A stretch of 64,000 nucleotides of DNA, taken from Uloborus plumipes. Taxonomy: Eukaryota > Arthropoda > Arachnida > Araneae > Uloboridae. The DNA lies in contig JAXGGA010004518.1 in the NCBI GenBank assembly GCA_038373865.1, positions 23,435 to 87,434 on the forward strand, written 5' to 3'. Below are positions 1 to 12,332 of the stretch, piece by piece. A program made the translations under genes and the position numbers. Within the stretch, counting starts at the first letter, position 1. The number at the start of each line of letters is the position of its first letter. The notes beneath the pieces were generated by a model. That model was not told the DNA's origin. It saw only the letters and a list, made by a program, of their open reading frames with translations, and ran no database searches.

Positions 1-244
1 GTTGGCACACCTAAAATCTATGCATTGTAGAAAATTTAGGATAAAAGTTCATAAAATACAAATCACAGGACTGTTTTTACACATAGGAATTTAAAATATT
101 ATTCAGAGTGATAAGAGTAAAAATAATCGAGTTAATTATAATAAAGATGGTACCTTGCAAGACAGTTACAATAATGCAGATCAAGCATTGGAAATAATCA
201 TTTGGCTCTAAGAAAATATTTTATGCAAATACATAAACCATTAC
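1..244 (-). other. Pur-alpha intron 6 (partial)
   Basis: AT-rich sequence after the donor at 244. No gene or element was recognised. Confidence 0.8.
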
Positions 245-351
245 CTCTGATATACGCATATAAATTCCCCTGCTATTTTGACCAATATCAAAATAAAAAT
301 TTTTATTTTCTACTCTCATATGCTGTCCTTCGGGTAGTTCCCCTTTAAACT
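245..351 (-). CDS. Pur-alpha: Pur-alpha, coding exon 6 (PUR repeat III start); gene continues off the left edge
   Basis: After the split Glu the exon gives 35 codons: [20 protein letters not shown] followed by [15 protein letters not shown]. This corresponds to the family segment LPEGxSxxVDNKxFxFDxGxNxxGxxMRxSE, the start of PUR repeat III, which mediates dimerisation in PURA. The acceptor is attttacag; the donor is GAG|gtaatg (phase 0). The rest of repeat III and the C-terminus must lie to the left of this window. Confidence 0.93.
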
Positions 352-1318
352 CTGTAAAATAATATAGTTACATGAGATAGTATTGCAGGTTGATAACATA
401 ATTGCATAAAAAAATATCACATAGAAAATACATCTAGTCATTACTGACTAGTTTGCATTGTTTTGCTATATATATATATATATATACAGTGGCGTAGCTA
501 GTGGTTGGCAGGAGTGGCTCTTGCCACGGGCGCAGCAACCAGGGGGTGGGGCGGCATTTTGACCGATTAAATTTTTTTTGGTCAAGTCCAACCCGACTAA
601 AAATTGAAAATTTAACTGACATCCTGAGCAGCGCAAACTGCGTCCCCACGCTACAAGACAAACCATACAAAATGCGCAACTTGCTCTGGCAGATTTCGGT
701 TAGATGCATTGATGTTAGCTTAAATCTATCTGGCAGGTTAGAATTTAGTTAGATGGGGATTGGAGTCTGCATAATAGGCTGATCTGCAAACGGCTGGTCT
801 TATCCACTTAAAAGGGATAGAAACAAACCTTTTCTCTCCACTTCTTTCCAGCCGTTTTTTTCTCGATATCACTTCAACTACTTATCAATTACATACTATA
901 CTTCGAAAATAACGTTATGCGATTTTTAAAATCGGCGAGCTGTCGTTGAAAACATTTCGGATACAGATTTTTGGAATGCAATTTTATGATGGCCTCTGTT
1001 GGTAACATTTTTTCTGTGGCGAAAACTAACGAGAGAATAATATGTATTTCTCAAAAACGGGAGGGGGAGGTTTCTTACAAACGACTATTGCAAATTTTGC
1101 GATTTTAAAAATTTGTACCAAGAGCCTACATTTATTGAAAATTCCGAAAATGAGTAACACAAGTACAGCTGCGCACGATTTTGAACGAGTAACGTTTTCA
1201 AACGCTATTTGTGCTTCGAAGGCTCAGTATAGAAGTTTAGAAGGCTAAAAAATATTGATACATAATTTTTTTTTAGTGAGTTTCGATTTCGTATTTTGGA
1301 ATTTCTATTTTATATGTA

Positions 1319-3276
1319 CCGTATATACTCGCGCATAGGTCGATCTCGCGTATAAGTTGACCCCCCCAATTTCGGAGAAAAATTCTAGAAAAAACCCAAA
1401 ACCCGCGTATAAGTCGACCCCCCTTTCTCTCGAAAAAATCGCGAAATATTTTCACATAAATTCAAAATAAAAACGCATTTATTTACAAATGAAAAAATAA
1501 TTTTAAATACAAAACACATTAAAAGCCCTCAAATTCGGATTCCGAGTCCGATGCATCAAAAAGTTCGCTAAAGTCCTTTTCCGTCATCACCACGTCATCG
1601 TAAACATCGGCGGCGGCTGTGGCGTCAGGGTTGGTCTCCATATCCGAATCGCTGTCGGCCATCTGGATCACTAAATAACAGATCGTCCTCTGTGCCATCC
1701 AGATCATTGCTGATGCAACATTTTTTGAAGGATTTTACAACCATTTCTTGAGGGATTGCGTCTCAAGCATCCTTCACCTATTGGGCGACTAAAGTTATGT
1801 CCGGTTTTTTCAAGTTGCCGCCTTTCGTTGTACTTGGCAAACCGGAACTCATCCAGTCTGCCCAATACTTTCGGACATGGCCTTTAAAGGGCTTATTCAG
1901 GCAAACATCCAGAGGTTGCAGAACGGATGTCAACCCCCCTGGAATCACGGCAAGCGACGTTTTCATCTCCTTCGCTTGTTTTGCCGCAGCTTCGGACCGA
2001 TGGGCAATGAACATATCCCACACTAATAGGGATTCTTTCTTATGTAAGGCACCTGGCCTTCAATCCCAGACGGTTTTGAGCCAGTCAACAACACCAACGT
2101 CATTCATCCAACCTTTTTGTTGGGCTCTTACCACCACGCCGACAGGAAACACTGCGTTTTTCGGCAGGGTCTTGCGTTTGAAAATAATAAGAGGGGGAAA
2201 CTTTGTCCCATCAGCACAACACGAGAGCACCGCAGTAAAATTTGTCTTCTCGTGTCCCATAGTTTTGATCAGGACTGTCTTTTCTCCCTTTTGATGCACA
2301 GTCCTGTTTCCAGGCAGATCGAAACACGTTCCCTATTTGGGAAAGTTCATAGGGAATCTCGCGTTTTTTGCGGATGATGTATCTATGGAACTCCATTATT
2401 TTGTCTTCCAGGTCAGCTGGCAGTTTTTGAGCAATTTTAGTCCGCTGACGTAAACACAAGCCGTGCCGATTGAGGAATCGCGAACACCAACCGGCTGATG
2501 CACGAAAAGTGCTGCCTGGAGCAATAAATGTAGAATCCTTCGACAGCTTCTGTGCTCGCAAACGAATTGCAGTTCGCGACACAGCATATCCATTTTTTCT
2601 ATGACCCAATCATAAAGGGCATTTTCCAATTTTGGAAAAGATGAAACTCCATGACGAAGCGCCTTCTTCGTCCTGGGTATGTGCTGCAGCACTTCACTCT
2701 TTTTTCTCCAATCTCTCACCAACTTCTCATTCACCCCAAATTTGCGTGCAGCAGTCGAATTATTTGTTTTCTCAGCAAGAGAAACACCTTGCAGTTTAAA
2801 CCCTGCACTATAAGATTTGCATTTTTGTTTGATAAAATCTGCCATCTTGAGAGATAGAAAATTAGCACGTGCGATATCAAAAGACGAGATAGCGCAAACA
2901 AAATGAATGTTGCCACTCTCAAGACAGAAAGTATAGTTCATGTGAAAACATTTCCTTTTCGAAGTTTGTATTTCCATTTGCGATTTCAATTAATTGTTGA
3001 TTTCACTCTTAATTAAGAGAAAACCCATTTTCTTGAGTCTTGTAAATTTTTTAGGGTTATTTAATTATTATTTTCAATTAAATGAGTTCAATTTTTCGCA
3101 CGAGCAACATAGCGATAACTACCTGTAAACGTAAGTCGGCGTTTCGCGTAGTTTCTCCCCTTAGTTATCGATCGGAAAAAAAATTCGTAAATTTTGACCC
3201 GCGTATAAGTCGACCCCCCCTTCTTCCACTTCTTTTTTTGGACAAAATTTCTCGACTTATACGCGAGTATATACGG
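1319..3276 (-). mobile_element. pogo/Tigger-type DNA transposon
   Basis: The TIR CCGTATATACTCGCG begins at 1319, and its inverse, CGCGAGTATATACGG, ends at 3276. TA duplications lie at 1317-1318 and 3277-3278. Further in, GTATAAGTCGACCCCCC recurs in both orientations. The element carries a transposase pseudogene on the minus strand (separate entry). It is inserted inside the hAT element at 487-4420 and is therefore younger than it. Confidence 0.9.
1519..2845 (-). pseudogene. pogo-family transposase pseudogene (POGK-like DNA-binding domain plus DDE domain)
   Basis: On the minus strand, ATG at 2843-2845 opens MADFIKQKCKSYSAGFKLQG, then STAARKFGVNEKLVRDWRKK. This is a Brinker/CENP-B-like helix-turn-helix as in POGK. 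The second helix region follows in another frame (AGWCSRFLNRHGL). The DDE core follows after more shifts: a conserved stretch near CCADGTKFPPLIIFKRKT, and the motif VIPGGLTSVLQPLDVCLNKP near 1900-1950. The acidic C-terminus SDSESEFEGF ends at 1519. At least three frame changes (around 2600, 2290 and 2040) and internal stops make it non-functional. Such enzymes cut and paste DNA at TA sites. Confidence 0.85.
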
Positions 3277-4720
3277 TACTTTAATGAAGTGATCTCACTT
3301 CTAAACTATAGATAGCACTACTTTGTTCTTTATACTCATTACCGTTTTAGTATTATTGAGAGGGATTGAGCTCGATTTGTAATCACGCCAGTGCAATATG
3401 TTCTGCGCTCTTTCTACTGTCAAAAAAATAAATAAATAAATAAATAAATAAAAATAAATAAATAAATAAATAAAAATAGCTATTGTTTCTCATGTATTAC
3501 TGAACAAGGAAACGCCAAGTGAATATTGAGGGAAGATGCGTGTACAGTATAGAAGTTTAGTGAAACGGTAAACAAATACGTGCTAATCAGTTTTTTTTTT
3601 CATCATTCTAGGTTCGAGCACAGTCGTTGTGGTACCCGCCAATACCTTCCCTATTGTTAGCCCATGTTTGTATACGCTGTATTTAAGATTTAAAAAAAAA
3701 AGAAAAAAAAAGTGCCTCTCCTAATTCCCCTCATAGATTTAAATAACGGCGAGTCTCTCGAACATTTTAAATAGTAAGAATGAAAAGTATTTATTGATAA
3801 AAATTAGTTGGAGGCGAACTTTTATTTTGCCTGCATGCAATGAGTCGTATTTATTAAGATAATTTCAGATTAATTATGCTTTTTATATGTTCTTTGATTT
3901 CCTAATTACAATCGAATAAATGCTTTGATTTTTATTTAAAATGCGCAAATTATGTTTATTTCATACATTCTTCTAGTGTTTTAAAACAAATTCTATTTAA
4001 AATGAAAGCTGTTATATGGAAAAAAAAAACACACTTGTTCAGTAGCGAATTGTGAGAAATTTTTATTTTTTTAAATTTATGTGAAATGATGGGGAAAGGT
4101 AGGAACTAAAATTGTTGGAAAAAAAATTCTCAAATTGAACAAAAAGTTATAAAAAATAAAACTTGAATTTTACCCAATACTACAAACAAGCAGACATATC
4201 ATGCACACATAAACTGAGCATCGTTAAAAATGCTGAAAGAAAGAAAAAAGAGACGAAAAAGTTGCAACATTATCTGCAAATTTTTCGAATAAATAAATCA
4301 AAATTTTTGGAGTAACAACATTTCGGGAGGTCATAATGACCTCACATCAGAGTGACCTCTGGGAGGGGACGCAATTTTTCAAGTTCGCCACGGGCGCTGG
4401 GCTCCCTAGCTACGCTACTGTATATATATATAATATGCTAATGGTCTACTGATGGTCTTTGGAAAAGGTGAGAAAGGTGACAAATTTTAAAACAAAGGTG
4501 ACTAAAAGGTGAAAAAAAAGTAACTAAAAGATGACCAAAAATAATTTAAGAAATCAAAAAGCAAAAAACAATTATCATTTTTTCTGACTTCTACCAAAAT
4601 AGCCTACATGCTATCTTAAAAGACTTAGATTCAGAACATGAATATGATAGGGCTGGAAGTAACAAAATAAACCATTTTAGGACATGTTTTCAAAAAACTT
4701 TCAGTGTAAACTATGTTATG

Positions 4721-6009
4721 CAGGGGTGATCGTGAGTTCACAAAAAATACCTTAAAGTTTTAAAGAGAAAATGTGTGTGTGTGTGTGGGGGGGGGGGTTA
4801 AACCAAGGCCCCTATTACTTAAGCACACCTAATTTTATAACTATACATATATAATTAATTTCCTTTCATAAACTAACACATTTCATATATTCGAATAGTT
4901 TCAATTAGGTTTTAGTCAAAATATTGTGCATGCATTTAATTAAATTGTAAATGAGTAATAAAGTTACTTTTGAGCTGGTGTTGAACAAATTACCTCCAAA
5001 AAAATATTTTAAGGAGAAAGTAAAAGTCATACAGAACTACTGTTTATTGTGCAAAAATATTTATAAAGTAATGAAAGTTGTATTTGTTACTAAAATGTGG
5101 AAAAAAAAAAAAAAAAAAAGATCTAAATGCAGTATCCATAAATGTCCTAATCAATACAATATGACCCGAGTCAAAGATTTCATATTTATTAATACTGAAG
5201 TGAAATACTACTTAAAGATATTATGTATGTGTCAAAAAACTTAAATAATTGAGACAAAAATAAAATTCAGCCACAAATTCAACATTTAAGTTTTTGACAT
5301 TTGACACTCTAAAAGAGTACAGAATTTGTTTAAACTTTTATTTTAATGATTTAATCAAAATAAAAAGAAATGTTATTTGTTTGCCTTTCAACAAGGAATA
5401 GCAAGCATCGAAAATGCGAAATATGATTCTCACAGTGGACGCAAAGAAATCTCACTTTTCAAAAGTAAGGCTTTAAAAGTATGAAAATAGCATATAAAAG
5501 AATTCAAATTAACTTGCTTCAGATTTACAATTAAAAGCTCTGCGATAAACACATTATTTTTACTATCCACATAATTGAAGCAAAATAAAATTAAATCAGA
5601 TCTTCAAATTTTAACCGACATTTTGTTTCTCATTGAAATTAATGATTTTTTAAAATATATTTCATTTATTTGTCTCCCAACTAAGGGTAATAAGCATCAA
5701 AAATGAGAAAAATTTGATTCGCCCGTCGGATGCAAATCTATTGCATTGTTTTAAATGAAGGCATCAAAATCAAAAAAAGATGCAAATAAAATAATTTATT
5801 ACAGCAAAAAAACAATTAGAATGGCATTTTCACATTTCTATTCAATAATATTATTAATAATTATTGGTATAATCATCGAAAATTCAAAAAAGCAAAAAAA
5901 AATCCGGAGGTGGGAAAATAAAAGCATAATTAAAAATATTTTATTTCCGGCATTTTCGAACATGAAAATACCGGAAATCTGGTAAAATACCAGAACACAA
6001 TCACCCCTA
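4721..6009. mobile_element. hAT-like non-autonomous element (imperfect ends)
   Basis: The left end CAGGGGTGATCGTGAGTTC is mirrored by AGAACACAATCACCCCTA at the right. Flanks share GTTATG, so the TSD is degraded. Inside are two diverged units of about 290 bp: one near 5395-5480 (AGCATCGAAAATGCGAAA) and one near 5690-5770 (AGCATCAAAAATGAGAAA). A third relative lies at 29560-29650. The interior has polyA and a GT/G tract (4774-4798) and no supported coding region. Confidence 0.6.
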
Positions 6010-6263
6010 GTTATGTTCAAAGATTTTTCTTTAAAATCAATCAAATTAACACCTGAAATAATGAAGTAAAGATAATGAGGATGTATTTAATGAACATATT
6101 TCATTTTTTTCATATTTTTAATAGCTCATCACAAAATCATCAGCATTCTTTTTCTTGTTTCTCTGTGAATACAAAGTATAAATGTTCACTAAAACGTATT
6201 GACACTAGAGAATAGGTGAAAATCACATCTCTATTCAAATCACCAATCAAATTGTTTCAAGAA

Positions 6264-6264
<1 letters not shown>

Positions 6265-6318
<54 letters not shown>
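6265..6318. repeat. Poly(A) tract of 54 bases
   Basis: An uninterrupted A run. It is followed by a related TTTTT run at 6457-6471 and by a GGTGAC-rich terminal segment at 6562-6645 that reads like one end of another element (the other end was not found). Confidence 0.9.
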
Positions 6319-6321
<3 letters not shown>

Positions 6322-6659
6322 GCCAAGTGTTCTTGGAAAAGGTGCATCTGTTTTTTGTTTCCGAAACTTTTAAACAGGTGCTTCTAAAGGCTTTGTTTTG
6401 TGAATGAGCCACAGTTGAAACACTTAAGTTTAATGGTTGAATGATAGATTTTTGTTTTTTTTTTTTTTTTTTCAAAATTCTATTTATTTTTAGGTAAGGA
6501 AAAGAAATTCATACTTTTCAAAAATTCTATTTATCAAAACTAGATTTTTCTAAAACACATTTCAAGAAAGGTTTAAAAGGGTGACAAAAATTCCAAAAGG
6601 TGACAAAAAGTAACAAAAATTTCAAAAGGTGAGTCCTTGCCCTGTATATTTTTTAAGCT

Positions 6660-7575
6660 TTGCAATGATATGCAGTAGTTTTTGAAAAAATCTATGAAGA
6701 TTTTTTCAGAGTCCACAAAAACTATTGAATGCAAAATTAATAGTTCAATATAAAATATTTTTACTTACTCACACTTGGCAATTTGTCTACTCATCTTTAT
6801 ATATTTCTCTTGAAGAAAGAAAGACTGATATTTCATTAGATTTGACACAACTCACTGGACATCATTAATAAGAATAAATAAAATGGAGAGAATTATCAAT
6901 CGTCCAAGAAGATTACTAAGAATAGCTATTACTTCAGAGCCTGTTTGATGTTATTTTAGTCATGATTGGGAGATTCTATTTTAGTCCATAAGAAAAGAGA
7001 CCTATCTTGAGCAAATAAATAAATAAAAATGAAACTTTTCAATTGGAATGAAAACTTAAGGTTTGTGATGATTTTTGTAATAACTTCTTGAGCGACCAGG
7101 TCTTGTAATAACTAAATTTAGTGACCAAGCATTTTCAGAGAAACCACATTACAAGGACAGTTGATAAAACCACCTGGTACTTTTATTCAATTAAAACCAG
7201 CAGCTTAAATCAAAGTTTTTCAGTGTGTTTGTGAGCAAACATCTGCTCAACTACATGCAATTGACTCGTTTTTAGTATATAAACTAAAATCAGAATTGGT
7301 CATTAATTGTTGATGTCACTAAGCAATATGTTGCTAACTGGTCATCTTATTTGATTATAACGTGAATGGCGAGAAGTAATAAAATATCAACAGTGAAAAA
7401 ATTAAATTTACGGCACTTGTTGTCTAAATTAACTATAAGCAGCTTCTATATTTTGCAGGGCAAAGCGTATTTTTTTTCCTCACAGAAATCCCATTTTATA
7501 GAAACCATTTATTTAAGAAGGAAAAAATTAGAATTTTTTAAAAAATAATTAAACAGGAACCTTAAAAAACTATAC
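6660..7575. other. Pur-alpha intron 5, proximal part
   Basis: AT-rich sequence up to the exon 5 donor. One short ORF at 7366-7548 is low-complexity and not supported. No element with TIRs was recognised. Confidence 0.6.
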
Positions 7576-7696
7576 CTCCATCATCTGTTCCAAACTCTTC
7601 TAACAAATCAGTGAGGGCATCTCTAAATTCTATCATACCTTGGGCAGGTATAGCTATTTGAGAGCGGGGTCCACCTCTAGCTATAGTTTGAGAAAC
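7576..7696 (-). CDS. Pur-alpha: Pur-alpha, coding exon 5 (PUR repeat II, second half)
   Basis: The exon encodes 40 codons plus one base: [20 protein letters not shown], then [20 protein letters not shown]. This is the most conserved stretch of the family (IALPAQGLIEFRDAL in vertebrates) and ends in the amphipathic helix of repeat II. The acceptor is tttatag; the donor is GGAG|gtatag (phase 1), giving Glu across the junction with exon 6. Confidence 0.96.
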
Positions 7697-9124
7697 CTAT
7701 AAATAAGATTGTAAGAGATATCTTAAAATAATGACTAAAAAATTTGAAATATATTTAATATTCATAGCAAATTAGTACAAGTAGCAAAGAAAAGCATTGT
7801 TCACTATCTGAAAAAGAAAAAGAAAAAAAAACTTCAAAATGGAAGAAATGGGGGCTGAAAAACTGCAAAATTAAGGCACAATGAGGTTATCTCCCTCGGA
7901 AATTCTCAGATCCTTTACTGGAAAATTGACCAGACTGGACACTACAACCAGTATAAGTTCACCAAAGTCCATACAAACTGGGTGCATGGTTTTGCTTGCT
8001 CAGTGATGCGAATGCTGCTCTACTGATGTAGTTAAATTCATTAAACTTTAGGAATATCTGTGAACTTTTTAGTACCATACAAGTAAGCAACTGTTGATTC
8101 AAATGAGGTGTAAGAGTGGGAAAAGTAATATACATTGCAAAATTTTAAGACTGTAGGAATACACGAAAAGTTTAAATAGCTGCCTTATATTGAACATAAA
8201 AAGGCTGTCAATATTAAATTCACGTTGAATTACACATATTTGTCTTCAATTGGTTTTATATCTATCACAACATGATAAATTATTGTAGCATAGGGACTTG
8301 AAATATAATGGTTTAAAAAAAAAAAAACAAAATCAGAGATGAGAAATTTTGCAGTCTTTTAAACTGCGCCCACCTATGGTGAACAGCGGGAACAGCATGC
8401 AAAAAGGATTTTCATTGAGAGGAACTTAGAACAAAATTGCAGAAATACGGCAATCTTACCCCAATATATATATATATAATTAATTTCATTGTAAAGAACA
8501 TATCAATAAATATTATTTCCCTTTAAAAACAAAAGGAAAATGAACACATAAATGCTTATTCCTATTAAATGCGGTACTTTCTTGAAAAATATGCAACTTC
8601 CGAAAAATTTAATAAGTATAAATAAAATATTAAGATACGAAAAGCCTATGTGAGCATGTGAAAAATAACTTACATATTTCATATTAATTTAAATATTTGC
8701 AGGATGCAAAAAGATTGAAATTGCAACAGGACCCAAATTTCTTATGGTTAAATTTTTTACAATGTTTCGAAGTTGTTTAGAGTCAAATTCACTATCTCCC
8801 CAAATTGTTTATTATTTATTTAATAATGGCTTTGTAATTTACAATACAGCTTAACGATTCCTTCGTAAAGAACAACTACAATTGGCTTTTCAATCTATAT
8901 ACTTTCTTAAAATATCTTATTTTTACTGCAGATAGCAAAATTGACTTTTAATAGCCTAAATTGGAATTTTATTTCTTATACTCTCATCAATCTATCCTTA
9001 AAATACCTTGTCAATGCCTATTCGAAAACTATAAAAGAATTACTAAAGGCTGTTATGAGGTTGTTATTTTGAAGGTCTAACCATATTACTGCAAGGAATT
9101 TACTAGAACACAAAATAAACTTAC
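7697..9124. other. Pur-alpha intron 4
   Basis: This 1,428-bp intron contains AT-rich sequence. The patch at about 7850-8040 is of higher complexity but has no open frame. A short (AT)n tract lies near 8465-8478. I identified no gene or delimited element. Confidence 0.6.
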
Positions 9125-9243
9125 CCTTAGGAACCTTCCACGAGAATTTTCTTTGAGGTCCAAATAATAACGCCTATTGTCTTTCACCATAACTTCACTT
9201 TTTAATTTTCCATCTTCAGGTAAATTGTCGGGATTTGGAGGAC
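9125..9243 (-). CDS. Pur-alpha: Pur-alpha, coding exon 4 (linker and PUR repeat II start)
   Basis: The exon encodes 39 codons after the split Gly. A short Pro/Asn/Asp-rich linker ([13 protein letters not shown]) is followed by [20 protein letters not shown] and RGRFLR, which is the first half of PUR repeat II. The vertebrate linker is longer, and the shorter linker fits invertebrate members. The acceptor is atatcaatag; the donor is AGG|gtaagt (phase 0), a perfect consensus. Confidence 0.95.
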
Positions 9244-9322
9244 CTATTGATATAAGTGGTCAAATATTTACTACAAATGAATTTAACACAGAAAAAAAAT
9301 CTGTGTAAATGGTCGCTAAGGT

Positions 9323-10100
9323 CAGGGTTGCAAAAAACCCGGGTTTTTTTCAAAAAACCCAACCCGGGCGGGTTTTATTGGGTTTTTTAGGGTTTAATTG
9401 GGTTTTTTTTAGATTTATTGTTTCTTTTGCTTGTTGAAAAAGGAAAAGGTGGGGGTGGGGGGATTTCTATGTTTAAAAAAGAATTAATTCAGAATGCTGA
9501 TTTTTATTTTTGTCTTAATTAATTTAATATGCAATTAATTTGCATTTAAATAATGTAAATAAATCATCATAAAAGACAAAGTAACAAATAACATTTGAAA
9601 ATTACCTTAAAGGATTAGTTTACACTTTTTTATTATGCCACCACCACCCAAGTTACATCATAGATAAATGTAAAAAAAAAATAATGAAATGTAACGATAT
9701 TTAGTAATAATTTGTGCTCAATTCTCGTAGTTATTAGGATGAAGATGTAACATTTTAAAATGTATTTTGTAACATTTTCTTCTTTTCCCGTAATATTACT
9801 TGAGGCCATTGCCAACTGTAAACAAAACAATTGTTAGCATCGGCAGAAAAGAAATTGTCTTAGTGTTTTATATATAAATTTCATGGGTAGACGTATAAGT
9901 TTCAATAGGTAGGGTAACTTTTTTAAATACAATGGATAAAATCTAATATAAAAAATGCTGAATATGAAATTAACCTCACTAATTTTAAAAAACCCAATAA
10001 AACCTGCTTTTGTGCGGGTTTTATTGGGTTTTTTAAAGTGGGTTTTACCCAAAAAAACCCGGGTGGTTTTTTTTGGGCAGGTGGGTTTTTTGCAACCCTG
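9323..10100. mobile_element. hAT MITE with CAGGGTTGCAAAAAACCC ends
   Basis: The TIR CAGGGTTGCAAAAAACCC at 9323 is mirrored by GGGTTTTTTGCAACCCTG ending at 10100. A perfect 8-bp TSD, gctaaggt, lies at 9315-9322 and 10101-10108. The first and last 100 bp are arrays of AAACCC/GGGTTT words in both orientations. ORFs here (9834-10149 region) are by-products of these palindromic words. It is 778 bp and non-coding. Confidence 0.93.
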
Positions 10101-10108
10101 GCTAAGGT

Positions 10109-12229
10109 ACATTTCAGCAAATATGTTTCCTCTGGGTTTGGAGCTCTAAATTTTCCCCTGCTCCAAACTCCATATTTTTAAAATAAACTTTAAATTTTTT
10201 CCTGTCTTTAATACGAATTTGATAAAAATTTTATATAGTAGCTAGTGGCAGGTAGATATTTTCAATTTCAAGACCACTTTTCACTATTAGTAAACACTTT
10301 TACACACACAAGACTTTTTTTCTCTAAATTTAAGCACTGAAGCCATAATGCTGAAAGTTAAGATATGGATAAAAATTTTAACACACAAGACCTGTTGCTA
10401 CATTGTTTACACTTTTTTATAAAATGGAAATATAAAAAAACGAAGCTTTAGCCTGGCCAAATCATGAGCTGGGATTCAACCCCTTCGGCCTATAATAATT
10501 TATGTAGTGAGTATTTGTTTTACAATTATAATTATATAAACTGCAGTCCTTTAAGTTAGACATAATTGTACCATATAATTGAACATAGAAGAAAGTTATA
10601 TATAATTAAAAAATTGAGTTACCCAACTACTTTGCCTGTGGTAAAATTTAAAGGATTTTTGCTGCAGTCGTTGTATATATAATGCATGAATTAGAAAAGC
10701 AGAAAATATAATGGTTAGTTGAAGTGCAATTTTAACAAAGTTTATTAGAAAAAAAGAAAAAAAAAAAAAAAATCAGCCATGTCCTTGCAAAATTATAATT
10801 TTCAAGCTCTAAATCTGCTAATACGAAAAACGTTCTAGCTTGGTAAGATTGACAATGCTTAACAGACTTTTTTTCCTGTTATTTTTGATATAAACGGCAG
10901 TAATATGATATAAATTCAGTAAATGGCCTTTTTTATTTACTTGATTTATTTTTAATTGCAGTTAGGATTTATTTTCATTTTTTATAGAATTGAATTCTGT
11001 GGCTTACTTTAACTTGAACATGCCTAAGGGCAAGAAATTTACCATTATTGTTTTCATTTTGGCAGAATTTAATATCTTATCAAAACATTCAAAAATGCTC
11101 ACGCTTATTTGTTTCTTGTTTTAAAAACTGAGTTGTGCCTTTCTTGCATTTAGACTGAAAAAAAAAAAATCCAACCTTTTGTAATGATAGTTTTATCAAA
11201 ACTTTTGATGGTTTTAGATGGTCAAATCCATTTATTTGGCGAATTTTTTACATTTAAATGGGACTAAGAACGATCGTGGCACCAATATCTTGAAAAGCAT
11301 TTCAAGAATTTTTCTCAGTTATGCTTTTGAGAATATTTTAATAACTGAGATCTTTGGCAGGTACTTTTCAGTATAATAGGTGCATCATTTATACTTGGTG
11401 ATATAATTCCTCACTACCTTGGCGAAAATTAAAATTTTGAGCTTGCATTGTTGCCATGATTGCTCCTTTTCCTCTTATTTTGCATTTTAATTTAGATTTC
11501 AAGAATAATAATGACTCAATATATTTATTAAACTGATTATGTTACATGTCAATGGATCTTTTAAAGTTGATTTGGCGAGTGTCTTAAAAGGAATGCACAT
11601 ATTATTTAGTAGCTTTTTTTTAGTTGGCACATTATTTTACTTTCAACTGTTATGTGTGAAATTAGAAACAAAAAGGAGGGGCCAGCGAGTGAACGATTAG
11701 TATCATACAAATATCATACAAAAAAGACCTTAATCTGATTTCATTTTTTAATAAACATTTTTGATTTCATTGGGTATGGGTACTTAACTCGTCAAAATTT
11801 AAATGTGTGGTGTTTTCAAGCTCCTTTTATAAGGTACTAATTTCGTCACAAGGATACATAGAAACAAAAAAAAAGAGTAAGACAGAAAATTTAGAAAATG
11901 GATTATAAGTTATTAAATTAACTGTTTTTAATGAATTATAAAGAAAAATTGAGTACTATTAGAGGGCTAGGGTGCAGAAAATTTCTCTAGCACTAAATTT
12001 TCCCCAAATATGAGATTTTTGCTCAAAATTTCTCCGAAACTATTTGTGTATAAAATTTGAAGAAATATTTTATGAATATAGCACGACTTAGCAGTCTTAC
12101 ATATTACTCAGAATGAATGTCGTTTGACACACCCAATTAATGTCTCACTCGAACACTTATGTTTTGTGCAGGTTCATAATAATTCAGAAACCAATAACAG
12201 ATTGGTAAAAAAAAGAAGTAAAATCTAAC
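10109..12229. other. Pur-alpha intron 3, distal part
   Basis: AT-rich sequence with poly(A) tracts (10742-10772, 11157-11170). No ORF, TIR pair or RNA gene was recognised. Confidence 0.6.
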
Positions 12230-12332
12230 CTAAAGAAGCATAAAGTTCACTAAATGAAGTTAAATGATCTCTGAATTCAGCTGCTGTAGACATTGCTAGA
12301 AGTAGCCGACTCTTCCGTCCAGCTGCTCCGAC
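12230..12332 (-). CDS. Pur-alpha: Pur-alpha, coding exon 3 (PUR repeat I, second half)
   Basis: The exon encodes 34 codons plus one base. It starts [20 protein letters not shown] and continues with [14 protein letters not shown]. This matches the family segment GxGGxKSRLxLSMxxAxEFRDxL followed by the amphipathic helix that closes PUR repeat I. The acceptor is tttactag and the donor is TTAG|gttaga (phase 1), which joins exon 4 as G+GT = Gly. The short donor consensus is acceptable. Confidence 0.95.

Larger units (their letters stand above)
487..4420. mobile_element. hAT-type element with a pogo element nested inside
   Basis: The left end CAGTGGCGTAGCTAG is mirrored by CTAGCTACGCTACTG at 4406-4420. 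The flanks are tatatata on both sides (479-486, 4421-4428). The TSD sits in a (TA)n tract, so the 8-bp call is less secure than elsewhere, but the TIRs are clear. Near both ends the text keeps a second inverted match (CCACGGGCGC). The original interior is interrupted by the 1.96-kb pogo element at 1319-3276, and no intact hAT transposase remains. The left part carries short translated ORF debris on both strands. An (AAAT)n-like tract lies at 3424-3475. Confidence 0.8.

Noticed and set aside
4951..5244. 97-codon plus ORF with several Cys
   Set aside because: It crosses a poly(A) run, lies inside a decayed element and has no recognisable domain.
9834..10149. ORFs on both strands with Lys/Pro-rich peptides
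   Set aside because: They translate the palindromic AAACCC/GGGTTT words of the hAT MITE; no independent coding signal.
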